A stretch of DNA of 64,000 nt, taken from assembly GCF_042434395.1 (NCBI RefSeq), contig NZ_JBHLTP010000013.1:186001-250000 (forward strand), written 5' to 3'. This stretch comes from Pontibacillus salicampi. Its GTDB lineage: Bacteria; Bacillota; Bacilli; Bacillales; BH030062. Positions 42,934 through 51,713 of this stretch are shown one piece after another. A model generated the notes under the pieces. It was not told the origin of the DNA. It saw only the letters and a list, made by a program, of their open reading frames with translations, and ran no database searches. Numbering within the stretch: the first letter of the stretch is position 1; every line of letters begins with the position of its first letter. Both the position numbers and the translations under genes were made by a program.

Positions 42934-43146
42934 ATGGGTTTATTAGCAGCTGCAATTGCAGTAGGTTTGGCGGCACTAGGTGCTGGTATTGGTAACGGTC
43001 TTATCGTGAGTCGTACAGTAGAAGGGATTGCTCGTCAGCCAGAACTACGTAGCTCTCTTCAAACAGTAATGTTTATCGGTGTTGCACTAGTTGAGGCAGT
43101 TCCGATCATCGGCGTTGTTATCGCACTTATCGTAATGAACCAATAA
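42934..43146 (+). CDS. atpE: ATP synthase subunit c
   Basis: Ring-forming proteolipid of 70 residues, two helices. The first has the glycine motif LAALGAGIGNG, the polar loop is RQPE, and the ion-binding carboxylate is E54 in ALVEAVPIIG. The residues are those of the proton-type c subunit; no sodium-binding signature and no alkaliphile alanine motif are seen. AGGAGG precedes the ATG. Confidence 0.96.
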   Translation: MGLLAAAIAVGLAALGAGIGNGLIVSRTVEGIARQPELRSSLQTVMFIGVALVEAVPIIGVVIALIVMNQ

Positions 43147-43160
43147 GGATACACATAGAG

Positions 43161-43194
43161 GTGGCGAAGTTCGTCTGACTAGAGTCTTCGCCAT
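43161..43194 (+). other. Hairpin between atpE and atpF
   Basis: GTGGCGAAG/CTTCGCCA-type stem (TGGCGAAG 43162-43169 with CTTCGCCA 43186-43193) and no T tract. It may stabilise or attenuate mRNA, giving the high atpE ratio needed for a multi-copy c ring (inference). The whole atpE-atpF gap is 178 bp, the longest in the operon. Confidence 0.55.
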
Positions 43195-43324
43195 TCCTTA
43201 TACCTTTTGAAAAATTCTATACAATCGAATGTTTTAAAATTCGACTGTCGCCATACATACGGTGATGAGCCGAGTTTTTCTAATGTAAAGCTTGTGACAG
43301 ATAAGTGTGAAAGGAGTGTAGGCT

Positions 43325-43852
43325 GTGCAATCATTATCTGGATTTCTAGTACTTGGCGCTGAAGGCGGCGGTATCCTAGTAGGTGATATGTTAGTCCAGC
43401 TGTTTGTTTTCCTAGTCCTGTTAGTTCTTCTTCGTATCTTTGCATGGACACCATTGATGAATGTCATGAAAGAGCGGGAGAATCATATAGCGAACGAAAT
43501 CGATACAGCTGAGAAAAATCGCCAGGACGCAGAGCGTATGTCTCAGGAAGCTCAAGAAGAGCTGAAGAAGACACGTCAGGAAGCGCATCAAATTATTGAA
43601 GAAGCAAAGAAAACTGCCAAAGAGCAGGAACAAGATATACTCGCATCTGCTCGTGAAGAGGGAGAACGCCTTAAGGAATCTGCTCGCCAAGAAATCGAGA
43701 CAGAAAAAGATAAAGCGATTCAGGCTCTTCAGGATCAAGTTGCAACCTTGTCCGTACAAATTGCTAGTAAAGTAATTGAGAAAGAACTCAGTGAACAAGA
43801 TCAAGAGCAACTAATCAACGAATACATTAAAGAGTTAGGAGAAGAGCGATGA
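43325..43852 (+). CDS. atpF: ATP synthase subunit b
   Basis: Peripheral stalk subunit, 175 residues. One N-terminal membrane helix (about 17-41) is followed by a long charged coiled coil (about 48-150, rich in Glu, Lys and Gln). Start is GTG behind AAAGGAG. The last four bases overlap the atpH start (ATGA), indicating translational coupling. Confidence 0.94.
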   Translation: MQSLSGFLVLGAEGGGILVGDMLVQLFVFLVLLVLLRIFAWTPLMNVMKERENHIANEIDTAEKNRQDAERMSQEAQEELKKTRQEAHQIIEEAKKTAKEQEQDILASAREEGERLKESARQEIETEKDKAIQALQDQVATLSVQIASKVIEKELSEQDQEQLINEYIKELGEER

Positions 43853-44394
43853 GTAACGAAGTAGTAGGAAAACGCTATGCAACCGCTCTTTTTCAACTCG
43901 GACAAGAACACAATAAGCTTGAACCATTCGAAGGTGAACTTCGCGCCATTCGCGAAGTATTTCGTTCTAATAAACAATTAATGGATTTCCTCAAGCATCC
44001 CCGTATTGAATTAAGCAAAAAGAAACAGCTTCTTCAGGAAGCGTTTAAAGGCTTTTCAACAGAAGTAACACACACATTGAATTTACTAATGGACCGCCAC
44101 CGCGAAAGCGTTATTCCAACGATGGTGGATGAGTTTATTAAGCTAAACAATGAAGCACGCGGGATTGCAGAAGCAGAAGTCTACTCTGTTCGTACACTAA
44201 GTCAAGACGAGGAAGAAGCAATTCAATCCGTCTTTACGAAGAAGCTCAACAAAGACACCCTTCGCATTCACAACGTAGTGGATCCATCCATTCTTGGAGG
44301 CCTTAAGCTGAAGATTGGGAATCGTATCTATGACGGCAGTGTGAGTGGTAAGTTAGAGCGTATGGAACGGAAATTGGTTTCTGCAAACAAATGA
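43849..44394 (+). CDS. atpH: ATP synthase subunit delta
   Basis: Connects F1 to the peripheral stalk, 181 residues. The N-terminal helical bundle starts GKRYATALFQLG, and the C-terminal part has DPSILGGLKLKIGNRIYDGSV. It overlaps atpF by ATGA. Confidence 0.94.
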   Translation: MSNEVVGKRYATALFQLGQEHNKLEPFEGELRAIREVFRSNKQLMDFLKHPRIELSKKKQLLQEAFKGFSTEVTHTLNLLMDRHRESVIPTMVDEFIKLNNEARGIAEAEVYSVRTLSQDEEEAIQSVFTKKLNKDTLRIHNVVDPSILGGLKLKIGNRIYDGSVSGKLERMERKLVSANK

Positions 44395-44412
44395 TGATAG
44401 GGGTGAAATTGC

Positions 44413-45921
44413 ATGAGCATCAAAGCTGAAGAAATCAGTGCGCTGATTAAGCAGCAAATCGAAAATTATGATTCTGAAATTGAAGTCAACGATGTAGGTA
44501 CAGTCATCCAGGTTGGTGACGGTATTGCTCGTGCGCATGGCCTTGATAATGTCATGTCAGGTGAGCTAGTTGAATTTGCTAATGGTGTCATGGGTATGGC
44601 ACAGAACCTTGAAGAAAACAACGTAGGTATTATCATTCTAGGTGAATTTACAGATATCCGCGAGGGCGACGAAGTTCGTCGTACAGGTCGCATCATGCAG
44701 GTACCAGTAGGGGATGAGCTGTTAGGTCGTGTTGTAAACCCGCTGGGACAACCTGTTGATGGAAGAGGCGCGATTGAAACGGGCAAAACTCGTCCAATTG
44801 AATCTCCTGCACCAGGCGTTATGGATCGTAAATCGGTAGATGAGCCATTGCAAACAGGAATTAAAGCGATTGACGCACTTGTACCAATCGGTCGTGGACA
44901 GCGTGAGCTTATTATCGGTGACCGTCAGACTGGTAAGACTTCCGTTGCGTTAGATACGATTATCAACCAGAAAAACGAAGACATGATCTGTATCTATGTT
45001 GCAATCGGACAGAAAGAATCTACTGTCCGCAGTACAGTAGAAACACTTCGTAAGCATGGAGCGCTTGATTACACGATTGTAGTAACAGCAAGTGCATCAC
45101 AGCCTGCACCACTACTATACCTTGCACCATATGCAGGAGTATCTATGGGTGAGGAATTCATGTATAACGGCAAGCACGTTCTGGTTGTATATGATGACCT
45201 TACGAAACAGGCAGCTGCTTATCGTGAGCTTTCTCTACTATTGCGTCGTCCTCCAGGTCGTGAAGCATATCCTGGTGACGTTTTCTACCTGCACTCCCGC
45301 TTATTGGAGCGTGCAGCGAAGTTAAGTGATGATCGTGGCGGCGGTTCCTTGACTGCTCTGCCATTTATCGAAACACAAGCAGGTGACATTTCTGCTTATA
45401 TTCCAACAAACGTAATTTCCATCACGGATGGACAGATTTTCCTTCAGTCTGACTTGTTCTTCTCAGGCGTACGTCCGGCGATTAACGCAGGTCAGTCCGT
45501 ATCCCGTGTAGGTGGTTCAGCGCAAATTAAGGCAATGAAGAAGGTAGCAGGTACACTTCGTTTGGATCTGGCATCCTTCCGTGAGCTAGAAGCATTTGCT
45601 CAATTCGGCTCTGACCTTGATAAAGCAACACAGGCGAAGCTGAACCGTGGGGAACGTACGGTTGAAATCCTAAAACAGGGACTTCACCAGCCGCTTGCAG
45701 TTGAGAAGCAGGTAGCTATCATCTATGCACTCGTAAATGGGTATCTGGATGACATTCCAGTAGGTGATATTCAGCGCTTTGAAACGGAATTACAAGACTA
45801 TATCGGCAAAAACAATTCTGAACTATATGACCAGATTAGAAGTACAGGAAAGCTTCCTGAAAAAGAAGATTTCAATAGTGCTATCGAAGCATTCAAGAAA
45901 ACGTTCGTTATCTCTGAATAA
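44413..45921 (+). CDS. atpA: ATP synthase subunit alpha
   Basis: Non-catalytic nucleotide-binding subunit of F1, 502 residues. P-loop GDRQTGKT (169-176, K175), and later SQSVSRVGGSAQIKAMK-type segment with the arginine finger (R in VSRVGG). Full length. Start ATG follows AGGGGTGA. The sequence has the codon bias of a strongly expressed gene. Confidence 0.98.
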   Translation: MSIKAEEISALIKQQIENYDSEIEVNDVGTVIQVGDGIARAHGLDNVMSGELVEFANGVMGMAQNLEENNVGIIILGEFTDIREGDEVRRTGRIMQVPVGDELLGRVVNPLGQPVDGRGAIETGKTRPIESPAPGVMDRKSVDEPLQTGIKAIDALVPIGRGQRELIIGDRQTGKTSVALDTIINQKNEDMICIYVAIGQKESTVRSTVETLRKHGALDYTIVVTASASQPAPLLYLAPYAGVSMGEEFMYNGKHVLVVYDDLTKQAAAYRELSLLLRRPPGREAYPGDVFYLHSRLLERAAKLSDDRGGGSLTALPFIETQAGDISAYIPTNVISITDGQIFLQSDLFFSGVRPAINAGQSVSRVGGSAQIKAMKKVAGTLRLDLASFRELEAFAQFGSDLDKATQAKLNRGERTVEILKQGLHQPLAVEKQVAIIYALVNGYLDDIPVGDIQRFETELQDYIGKNNSELYDQIRSTGKLPEKEDFNSAIEAFKKTFVISE

Positions 45922-45959
45922 TTAGGAAGCAACCTTTTCAGAAAGGGTGGTGAAACAGC

Positions 45960-46826
45960 GTGGGATCCCTTAGAGAGATAAAATCGCGGATTACTTCAAC
46001 GAAGAAGACGAAGCAAATCACAAAAGCGATGGAAATGGTGTCTGCCTCTAAACTAAATCGTGCAGAGCAGAATGCGAAGTCCTTTACTCCGTACATGGAG
46101 AAAATTCAGGAAGTCGTAGCCTCCATTGCTAACGGTGGCGTCGAAGTAGATCATCCAATGTTAAAAAGCCGTGATGTAAAAAAAACTGGCTACATTGTGA
46201 TCACATCAGACCGCGGACTCGCAGGTGCATACAACAGTAGCGTTCTTCGTCGAGTGTATCGTGACATTCAGGAGCGCCATACCTCTAAAGAAGAATATAC
46301 TGTCGTACCATTAGGACGTATCGGTCGTGATTTCTTTAAGAAGCGTAACATGCCGATTGAATCTGAAATCACTGGCCTAGCTGACCAACCTGAATTTGCT
46401 GATATCAAGGATATTGCAAGTGAAGCTGTTCAGCTCTATGCAGATGAAACGATTGATGAACTTTACATTTACTATAACCATTACGTAAGTGCCATTACCC
46501 AAGAGGTAAGAGGGACGAAGCTGCTTCCATTAACCAACCTTGATTCAGGTGTGGAAAGCAAGCAGAAAAGTGCGTATGAATATGAGCCAGATCAAGAATC
46601 CATTTTAAAGGCATTATTGCCGCAATATGCAGAGAGCTTGATTTATGGTGCATTAATTGACGGTAAAGCAAGTGAGCACGCAGCTCGTATGACGGCGATG
46701 AAATCTGCAACAGATAACGCTGATGAATTAATCGATGATCTAACATTGTCTTACAACCGTGCACGTCAAGCTGCCATCACGCAGGAAATCACCGAGATTG
46801 TCGGTGGAGCAGCAGCCCTCGAATAG
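45960..46826 (+). CDS. atpG: ATP synthase subunit gamma
   Basis: Central rotor shaft, 288 residues. N-terminal helix RITSTKKTKQITKAMEMVSA and C-terminal helix RARQAAITQEITEIVGGA are the two parts of the coiled-coil shaft. Start is GTG behind AAAGGGTGG. Normal length. Confidence 0.97.
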   Translation: MGSLREIKSRITSTKKTKQITKAMEMVSASKLNRAEQNAKSFTPYMEKIQEVVASIANGGVEVDHPMLKSRDVKKTGYIVITSDRGLAGAYNSSVLRRVYRDIQERHTSKEEYTVVPLGRIGRDFFKKRNMPIESEITGLADQPEFADIKDIASEAVQLYADETIDELYIYYNHYVSAITQEVRGTKLLPLTNLDSGVESKQKSAYEYEPDQESILKALLPQYAESLIYGALIDGKASEHAARMTAMKSATDNADELIDDLTLSYNRARQAAITQEITEIVGGAAALE

Positions 46827-46867
46827 GGTAGGAGTGTAAAACGGAAAGTAAGTAAGGAGGGAAATCC

Positions 46868-48283
46868 ATGAGCAAAGGACGCATTACGCAGGTAATGGGA
46901 CCAGTTGTTGACGTTCAGTTTGAGAGTGGACATCTCCCAGAAATCAACAACGCTATTAGGGTCCGTCATGAAGCGACAAACGAATCAGAGCTGAGCGTAG
47001 ATGTAACGTTAGAGGTAGCTCTACATCTTGGCGACGATGCTGTTCGTACAGTAGCCATGGCATCAACAGAAGGACTTGTTCGTGGCCTGGCAGTAGAAGA
47101 TACAGGTGCAGCTATTTCTGTACCAGTTGGTGATACTACACTAGGTCGAGTATTTAACGTACTAGGTGATCACATTGACCTTGGAGAAGAGCTTCCAAGC
47201 GAAACTCGCCGTGATCCAATTCACCGCGAAGCACCGAAATTTGAAAACCTTGCTACAGAAACAGAAATTCTGGAAACAGGTATTAAAGTAGTAGACTTAC
47301 TAGCTCCTTATATCAAGGGTGGTAAGATCGGTCTATTCGGTGGTGCCGGAGTTGGTAAAACCGTTTTAATCCAGGAATTGATTAACAACATTGCCCAGGA
47401 GCATGGTGGTATTTCCGTGTTCGCAGGTGTAGGGGAGCGTACTCGTGAAGGAAACGACCTATACTGGGAAATGACAGATTCCGGAGTTATCAAGAAAACA
47501 GCCATGGTATTTGGTCAGATGAACGAGCCACCAGGAGCTCGTATGCGTGTAGCGCTATCTGGTCTAACAATGGCAGAATACTTCCGTGATGAAGAAGGAC
47601 AGGACGTACTTTTCTTTATCGATAACATCTTCCGCTTCACACAGGGTGGTCTGGAAGTATCCGCACTTCTTGGCCGTATGCCTTCTGCCGTTGGTTATCA
47701 GCCAACACTAGCAACAGAGATGGGTCAATTACAGGAGCGTATCACGTCCACAGATAAAGGTTCCGTAACCTCTATCCAGGCGATTTACGTACCTGCCGAT
47801 GACTACACAGACCCAGCACCAGCAACAACGTTCGCACACTTAGATGCGACAACAAACCTAGAGCGTAAACTTTCCGAGCAAGGTATCTACCCAGCGGTGG
47901 ACCCACTTGCATCGACTTCCCGTGCCCTTGATTCAGCCGTTGTAGGCGAAGAGCACTATGAAGTTGCTCGTCAGGTACAAAGTACATTACAGCGCTATAA
48001 AGAACTTCAAGATATCATTGCCATCCTTGGTATGGATGAGCTTTCTGATGAAGATAAGCTAACGGTTGCTCGTGCACGCCGTATCCAATTCTTCCTATCC
48101 CAGAACTTCCACGTAGCGGAACAGTTCACAGGACAGAAAGGTTCTTATGTACCAGTAGCAGAAACCGTAAAAGGATTCAAAGAAATCCTCGACGGTAAAT
48201 ACGACGATCTTCCAGAGGACGCATTCCGCCTTGTTGGACGTATCGAAGACGTAGTTGAAAAAGCTAAATCCATGGAACAATAA
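46868..48283 (+). CDS. atpD: ATP synthase subunit beta
   Basis: Catalytic subunit of F1, 471 residues. P-loop GGAGVGKT (158-165), catalytic Glu in GERTREGND, and the rotor-contact loop DELSDED (390-396), a mild variant of DELSEED. AAGGAGGG lies before the ATG. Confidence 0.98.
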   Translation: MSKGRITQVMGPVVDVQFESGHLPEINNAIRVRHEATNESELSVDVTLEVALHLGDDAVRTVAMASTEGLVRGLAVEDTGAAISVPVGDTTLGRVFNVLGDHIDLGEELPSETRRDPIHREAPKFENLATETEILETGIKVVDLLAPYIKGGKIGLFGGAGVGKTVLIQELINNIAQEHGGISVFAGVGERTREGNDLYWEMTDSGVIKKTAMVFGQMNEPPGARMRVALSGLTMAEYFRDEEGQDVLFFIDNIFRFTQGGLEVSALLGRMPSAVGYQPTLATEMGQLQERITSTDKGSVTSIQAIYVPADDYTDPAPATTFAHLDATTNLERKLSEQGIYPAVDPLASTSRALDSAVVGEEHYEVARQVQSTLQRYKELQDIIAILGMDELSDEDKLTVARARRIQFFLSQNFHVAEQFTGQKGSYVPVAETVKGFKEILDGKYDDLPEDAFRLVGRIEDVVEKAKSMEQ

Positions 48284-48342
48284 GCACTAGGAAAGCGACA
48301 TGGTAGACATGTCGCTTCATTCCAGCCCAAGGGGGGTTAAAC

Positions 48343-48744
48343 TTGAGCACACTAACTGTGAGTGTTGTCACTCCTGATGGCCCGGTTTTAGAAGACACTT
48401 ACCAAATGGTGAGTTGTAAAGCAGAGAGCGGAGAATTAGGTATATTACCTGGGCACATCCCTCTCGTAGCTCCCTTAACGATTAGTGGTGTACGCCTTAA
48501 AGGCGAAAACAATTCCGATTTAATTGCCGTAAACGGCGGTTTCCTCGAAGTTCGCCCAGACAAGGTCACAATTCTAGCGGAATCAGCTGAACGTCCTTCT
48601 GATATTGATGTAGAGCGAGCACGACGCGCCAAAGAACGCGCTGAACGCCGCCTGCAAAGCCAGCAAGACGACGTCGATTTTAAACGTGCAGAATTAGCCT
48701 TGAAACGCGCACTCAATCGTCTAGACTTACAAAAGGGTCAATAA
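48343..48744 (+). CDS. atpC: ATP synthase subunit epsilon
   Basis: Regulatory subunit of F1, 133 residues. N-terminal beta barrel (1-85, with GELGILPGHIPLVAPL) and C-terminal two-helix domain (about 88-133). Start is TTG, 6 nt after AAGGGGGG. It ends the operon, followed by a double-hairpin terminator. Confidence 0.95.
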   Translation: MSTLTVSVVTPDGPVLEDTYQMVSCKAESGELGILPGHIPLVAPLTISGVRLKGENNSDLIAVNGGFLEVRPDKVTILAESAERPSDIDVERARRAKERAERRLQSQQDDVDFKRAELALKRALNRLDLQKGQ

Positions 48745-48757
48745 ATCAAATAAGGAC

Positions 48758-48825
48758 GTAAAAGGAGCCCTGCTCCTTTTACCGACCAAAGCCAAACCCC
48801 AATCCACGTGATTGGGGTTTTTTTG
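48758..48825 (+). terminator. Double terminator of the atp operon
   Basis: First hairpin GTAAAAGGAGC/GCTCCTTTTAC with a 3-nt loop (48758-48782), second AACCCCAATC/GATTGGGGTT (48795-48819) followed by TTTTT. Confidence 0.92.
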
Positions 48826-48860
48826 TATGGATTGATTGGAAGGAGAGAGAACCTCTGGTG

Positions 48861-48986
48861 GAGAAGAGCGCATATCCGTAGGAGGAGAGCGCATAACCGC
48901 CGGAGAAGAGCGCATATCCGCGTGAGGAGAGCGCATAACCGCGTGAGGAGAGCGCATATCCGAGTGAGGAGAGCGCATATCCCAGC
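48861..48986. repeat. 21-bp minisatellite, six units
   Basis: Six tandem 21-bp units with consensus GAGRAGAGCGCATAWCCGCGT, starting at 48861, 48882, 48903, 48924, 48945 and 48966. Since 21 is a multiple of 3 and the units lack stops, several frames are open on both strands. Short repetitive peptides (RRAHIR on plus, MRSPH or GYALSS on minus) can be read but are not believed to be genes. The unit GC is higher than the surroundings. Confidence 0.85.
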
Positions 48987-49119
48987 CAGAAGTCCCCATC
49001 CCCCAACATCAAAACTTGTCATAACCCTCTATCCTAAACATAGACATGCATAAAAGGGGTTGTTCCCTTTTCTATCTTTTCCATAGAGCTTAGTCAGGCC
49101 GTGAGAGGAGTGAGCTAGT

Positions 49120-49491
49120 TTGGAAGTGTATCAGAATAGTTATTTGTTTGTCGTCGCTTTTTTACTGATGGGGGTTATTCTTCCGATTGTTGCATTAACG
49201 GCTGGAAGACTGCTGCGTCCACATAAGCCTAGTGCAGCCAAAGCGAGTACGTATGAGAGTGGGGTGGAGCCGTATGAGGATGCTCGGGTTCAGTTCCATG
49301 CACAGTATTATATGTTTGCGCTCCTGTTTGTCATTTTTGATGTGGAGACGGTTTTCTTATATCCATGGGCGGTGGCCTATGATCGATTAGGTATGTTTGC
49401 ACTAGTGGAGATGCTGATTTTTGTTGTGATGCTGTTAATTGGTTTAGTGTATGCCTGGAAAAAGAAGGTGCTGCAATGGAATTCCATTTAG
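49120..49491 (+). CDS. nuoA: NADH-quinone oxidoreductase subunit A
   Basis: Membrane-arm subunit of complex I, 123 residues, three hydrophobic segments. Conserved KASTYESGVEPYEDARVQF and FVIFDVETVFLYPWA identify NuoA. Start is TTG, 9 nt after GAGAGGAG. First gene of an 11-gene operon. Overlaps nuoB by 16 bases. No convincing promoter was found between the minisatellite and this gene. Confidence 0.93.
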   Translation: MEVYQNSYLFVVAFLLMGVILPIVALTAGRLLRPHKPSAAKASTYESGVEPYEDARVQFHAQYYMFALLFVIFDVETVFLYPWAVAYDRLGMFALVEMLIFVVMLLIGLVYAWKKKVLQWNSI

Positions 49492-50003
49492 AGGATATTA
49501 GTCCGGATGAGAAGGCGGAGCTTAGTCGTAATGTGTTTATGACGACGCTTGAGCAGATGAAGGGGTGGTCTCGGAGCAATTCTTTGTGGCCGCTGACTTT
49601 TGGACTAGCATGCTGTGCAATAGAAATGATGGGGGTCGGATCTTCCTATTATGATTCGGACCGGTTTGGTTCATTTTTTCGTCCTTCTCCGAGACAGTCA
49701 GATGTGATGATCGTGTCGGGGACGGTCACGAAAAAAATGGCACCAGTGCTGCGGAGACTCTATGATCAAATGCCGGAGCCAAAGTGGGTTATTGCGATGG
49801 GATCCTGTGCTACCGCAGGGGGGCCATATGTGAAGTCGTACTGTGTGGTGAAAGGGGTAGACCAGATTGTGCCGGTGGATGTATATATTCCGGGCTGTCC
49901 GCCGAATCCTGCTGCCTTGATATATGGTATTAACAAGCTTCAGGAAAAAATCCGCTACGAAGCAAAAACGGGAAGGCGGGTGACAACTACACATGACGGA
50001 TGA
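49476..50003 (+). CDS. nuoB: NADH-quinone oxidoreductase subunit B
   Basis: Carries cluster N2, the last Fe-S centre before quinone. The 175-residue protein has ligands C46-C47, C111 and C141 (GLACCAIEMM, GSCATAGG, PGCPPNP). Overlaps both neighbours, 16 bases with nuoA and 11 with nuoC. Confidence 0.95.
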   Translation: MEFHLEDISPDEKAELSRNVFMTTLEQMKGWSRSNSLWPLTFGLACCAIEMMGVGSSYYDSDRFGSFFRPSPRQSDVMIVSGTVTKKMAPVLRRLYDQMPEPKWVIAMGSCATAGGPYVKSYCVVKGVDQIVPVDVYIPGCPPNPAALIYGINKLQEKIRYEAKTGRRVTTTHDG

Positions 50004-50610
50004 GAAGCCAAGGGCTGGCAAGGCGGAGGGCACTGATCAAACATTTGATCAAGGAGAATCTACCAAACCGAAGCGGCCTGCTGCGAGATCGAAAGCCAAA
50101 AAGGAAGAGGCGGATACGGAAAAGGCTCCATCCCACAATCAGCCGTTACTAGATAAATATGTGTCTGTACTGAAGGAGCATTTAGGAGAGGATTGCATAG
50201 AAGCGGCCTACATTAATCGTTTATCGAAGCACGTTCCGACTATTGAAGTAGGGGTAGAGAAATTCTATGAAGTGGCTGAGTTTCTAAAATACAATGAACA
50301 GCTCGCCTTCCATTATCTTTCTAATTATCATGGTACTGATTTTGAAACACACTATGAGTTATACGCTCATCTCTATTCCTTTCTAAATGAACAGTCTATC
50401 GCTTTAAAAGTGAAGCTGGACCATGAGCAGCCAGTGATAGAGTCACTTACCTCGTTATGGAACGGGGCAAACTGGCCGGAATGTGAAGTGTATGATCTGC
50501 TTGGCATTCAATTTCATAACCACCCCCAGTTACATCGTATTTTTCTCGGGGAGGATTGGAAGGGGCATCCGCTTCGGAAGGATTATGAGCCGTATGATGA
50601 GGAGGTGTAG
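49993..50610 (+). CDS. nuoC: NADH-quinone oxidoreductase subunit C
   Basis: Peripheral-arm subunit, 205 residues. The NuoC domain (about 50-205) has the conserved ECEVYDLLGIQFHNHPQLHRI and HPLRKDY. An extra N-terminal region of some 45 residues is charged and low-complexity (KPKRPAARSKAKKEE), probably disordered. It is separate from nuoD, not fused. Confidence 0.92.
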   Translation: MTDEKPRAGKAEGTDQTFDQGESTKPKRPAARSKAKKEEADTEKAPSHNQPLLDKYVSVLKEHLGEDCIEAAYINRLSKHVPTIEVGVEKFYEVAEFLKYNEQLAFHYLSNYHGTDFETHYELYAHLYSFLNEQSIALKVKLDHEQPVIESLTSLWNGANWPECEVYDLLGIQFHNHPQLHRIFLGEDWKGHPLRKDYEPYDEEV

Positions 50611-50612
50611 CA

Positions 50613-51713
50613 GTGATACGGACAGAGGAAATGCTATTGAATGTAGGACCGCAGCACCCTAGCACCCACGGAGTGTTTCGGCTTGTCGTTACGATAGACG
50701 GTGAAACCATTACAGAAGCAAAGCCGGTAGTAGGCTATCTTCATAGAGGGACAGAAAAGATTGCTGAGAATCTGCAGTACACCCAAATTATCCCCTACAC
50801 CGACCGTATGGACTACCTTTCTGCTATGACAAATAACTATGTAATCTGTCATGCTGTGGAAACAATGATGGAGCTGGAAATTCCTGAGCGTGGGGAATAT
50901 TTGCGTGTTATCGCTATGGAGCTTGGTCGTATTGCCAGTCATTTAGTTTGGTTTGGCACCTATTTGCTTGATATTGGAGCGGTAAGTCCCTTTTTATATG
51001 CATTCCGAGAAAGGGAGCTCATTATTAATCTATTAAGCGAGCTTTGCGGGGCGAGGCTAACGTTTAATTACATGAGAATCGGCGGAGTGAAGTGGGACGC
51101 TCCTCCGGGATGGATTGATAGAGTACAGGAATTCATCCCTTACATGAGAGAGCAGCTTAAGGGGTACGATGAACTCGTCACGGGTAACGAAATATTTTTC
51201 AATAGGCTTAAAGGTGTAGGAGTGTATAGCAGGGAGGAAGCAATTCACTATTCCTTAAGTGGTGCCAACCTCCGTTGCACTGGAGTGGAGTGGGATTTAC
51301 GAAAACACGAATCCTATTCCATTTACGACCGTTTTGATTTTGATGTTATTACGAGAGAGGAAGGGGATGCGCTAGCTCGTTATCACTGTCGAATGGCGGA
51401 GATAGAAGAATCACTCCGCATTGTCGAACAAGCAGTAGAGCAATTTCCAGAGAGCGGTCCCGTCCTTGGAAAAGTACCGAAAATAGTTAAACCGCCAAAG
51501 GGAGAAGCCTACGTTCGCATTGAATCACCACGCGGAGAAATTGGCTGCTATATTGCGAGCCAGGGGAAAAAAGAGCCGTATCGCCTGAAGTTTCGCAGAC
51601 CTTCCTTTTATAACCTGCAAATCTTGCCTCGTTTACTGGAAGGAGAAAATATTGCTAACCTCATTACCATTTTGGGCGGGGTGGATATCGTCCTCGGGGA
51701 GGTAGATGGCTGA
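50613..51713 (+). CDS. nuoD: NADH-quinone oxidoreductase subunit D
   Basis: 49-kDa subunit forming the quinone pocket with NuoB, 366 residues. GPQHPSTHGVFRL holds the quinone-site His, and the C-terminal DIVLGEVDG is typical. Start is GTG behind GAGGAGGTG. Its stop and the nuoH start share one base. Confidence 0.95.
   Translation: MIRTEEMLLNVGPQHPSTHGVFRLVVTIDGETITEAKPVVGYLHRGTEKIAENLQYTQIIPYTDRMDYLSAMTNNYVICHAVETMMELEIPERGEYLRVIAMELGRIASHLVWFGTYLLDIGAVSPFLYAFRERELIINLLSELCGARLTFNYMRIGGVKWDAPPGWIDRVQEFIPYMREQLKGYDELVTGNEIFFNRLKGVGVYSREEAIHYSLSGANLRCTGVEWDLRKHESYSIYDRFDFDVITREEGDALARYHCRMAEIEESLRIVEQAVEQFPESGPVLGKVPKIVKPPKGEAYVRIESPRGEIGCYIASQGKKEPYRLKFRRPSFYNLQILPRLLEGENIANLITILGGVDIVLGEVDG

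Noticed and set aside
48727..49053. Several overlapping open frames over the 21-bp repeats, on both strands
   Set aside because: They arise from the stop-free repeat whose length is a multiple of three, have repetitive peptides, and no well-spaced ribosome site.
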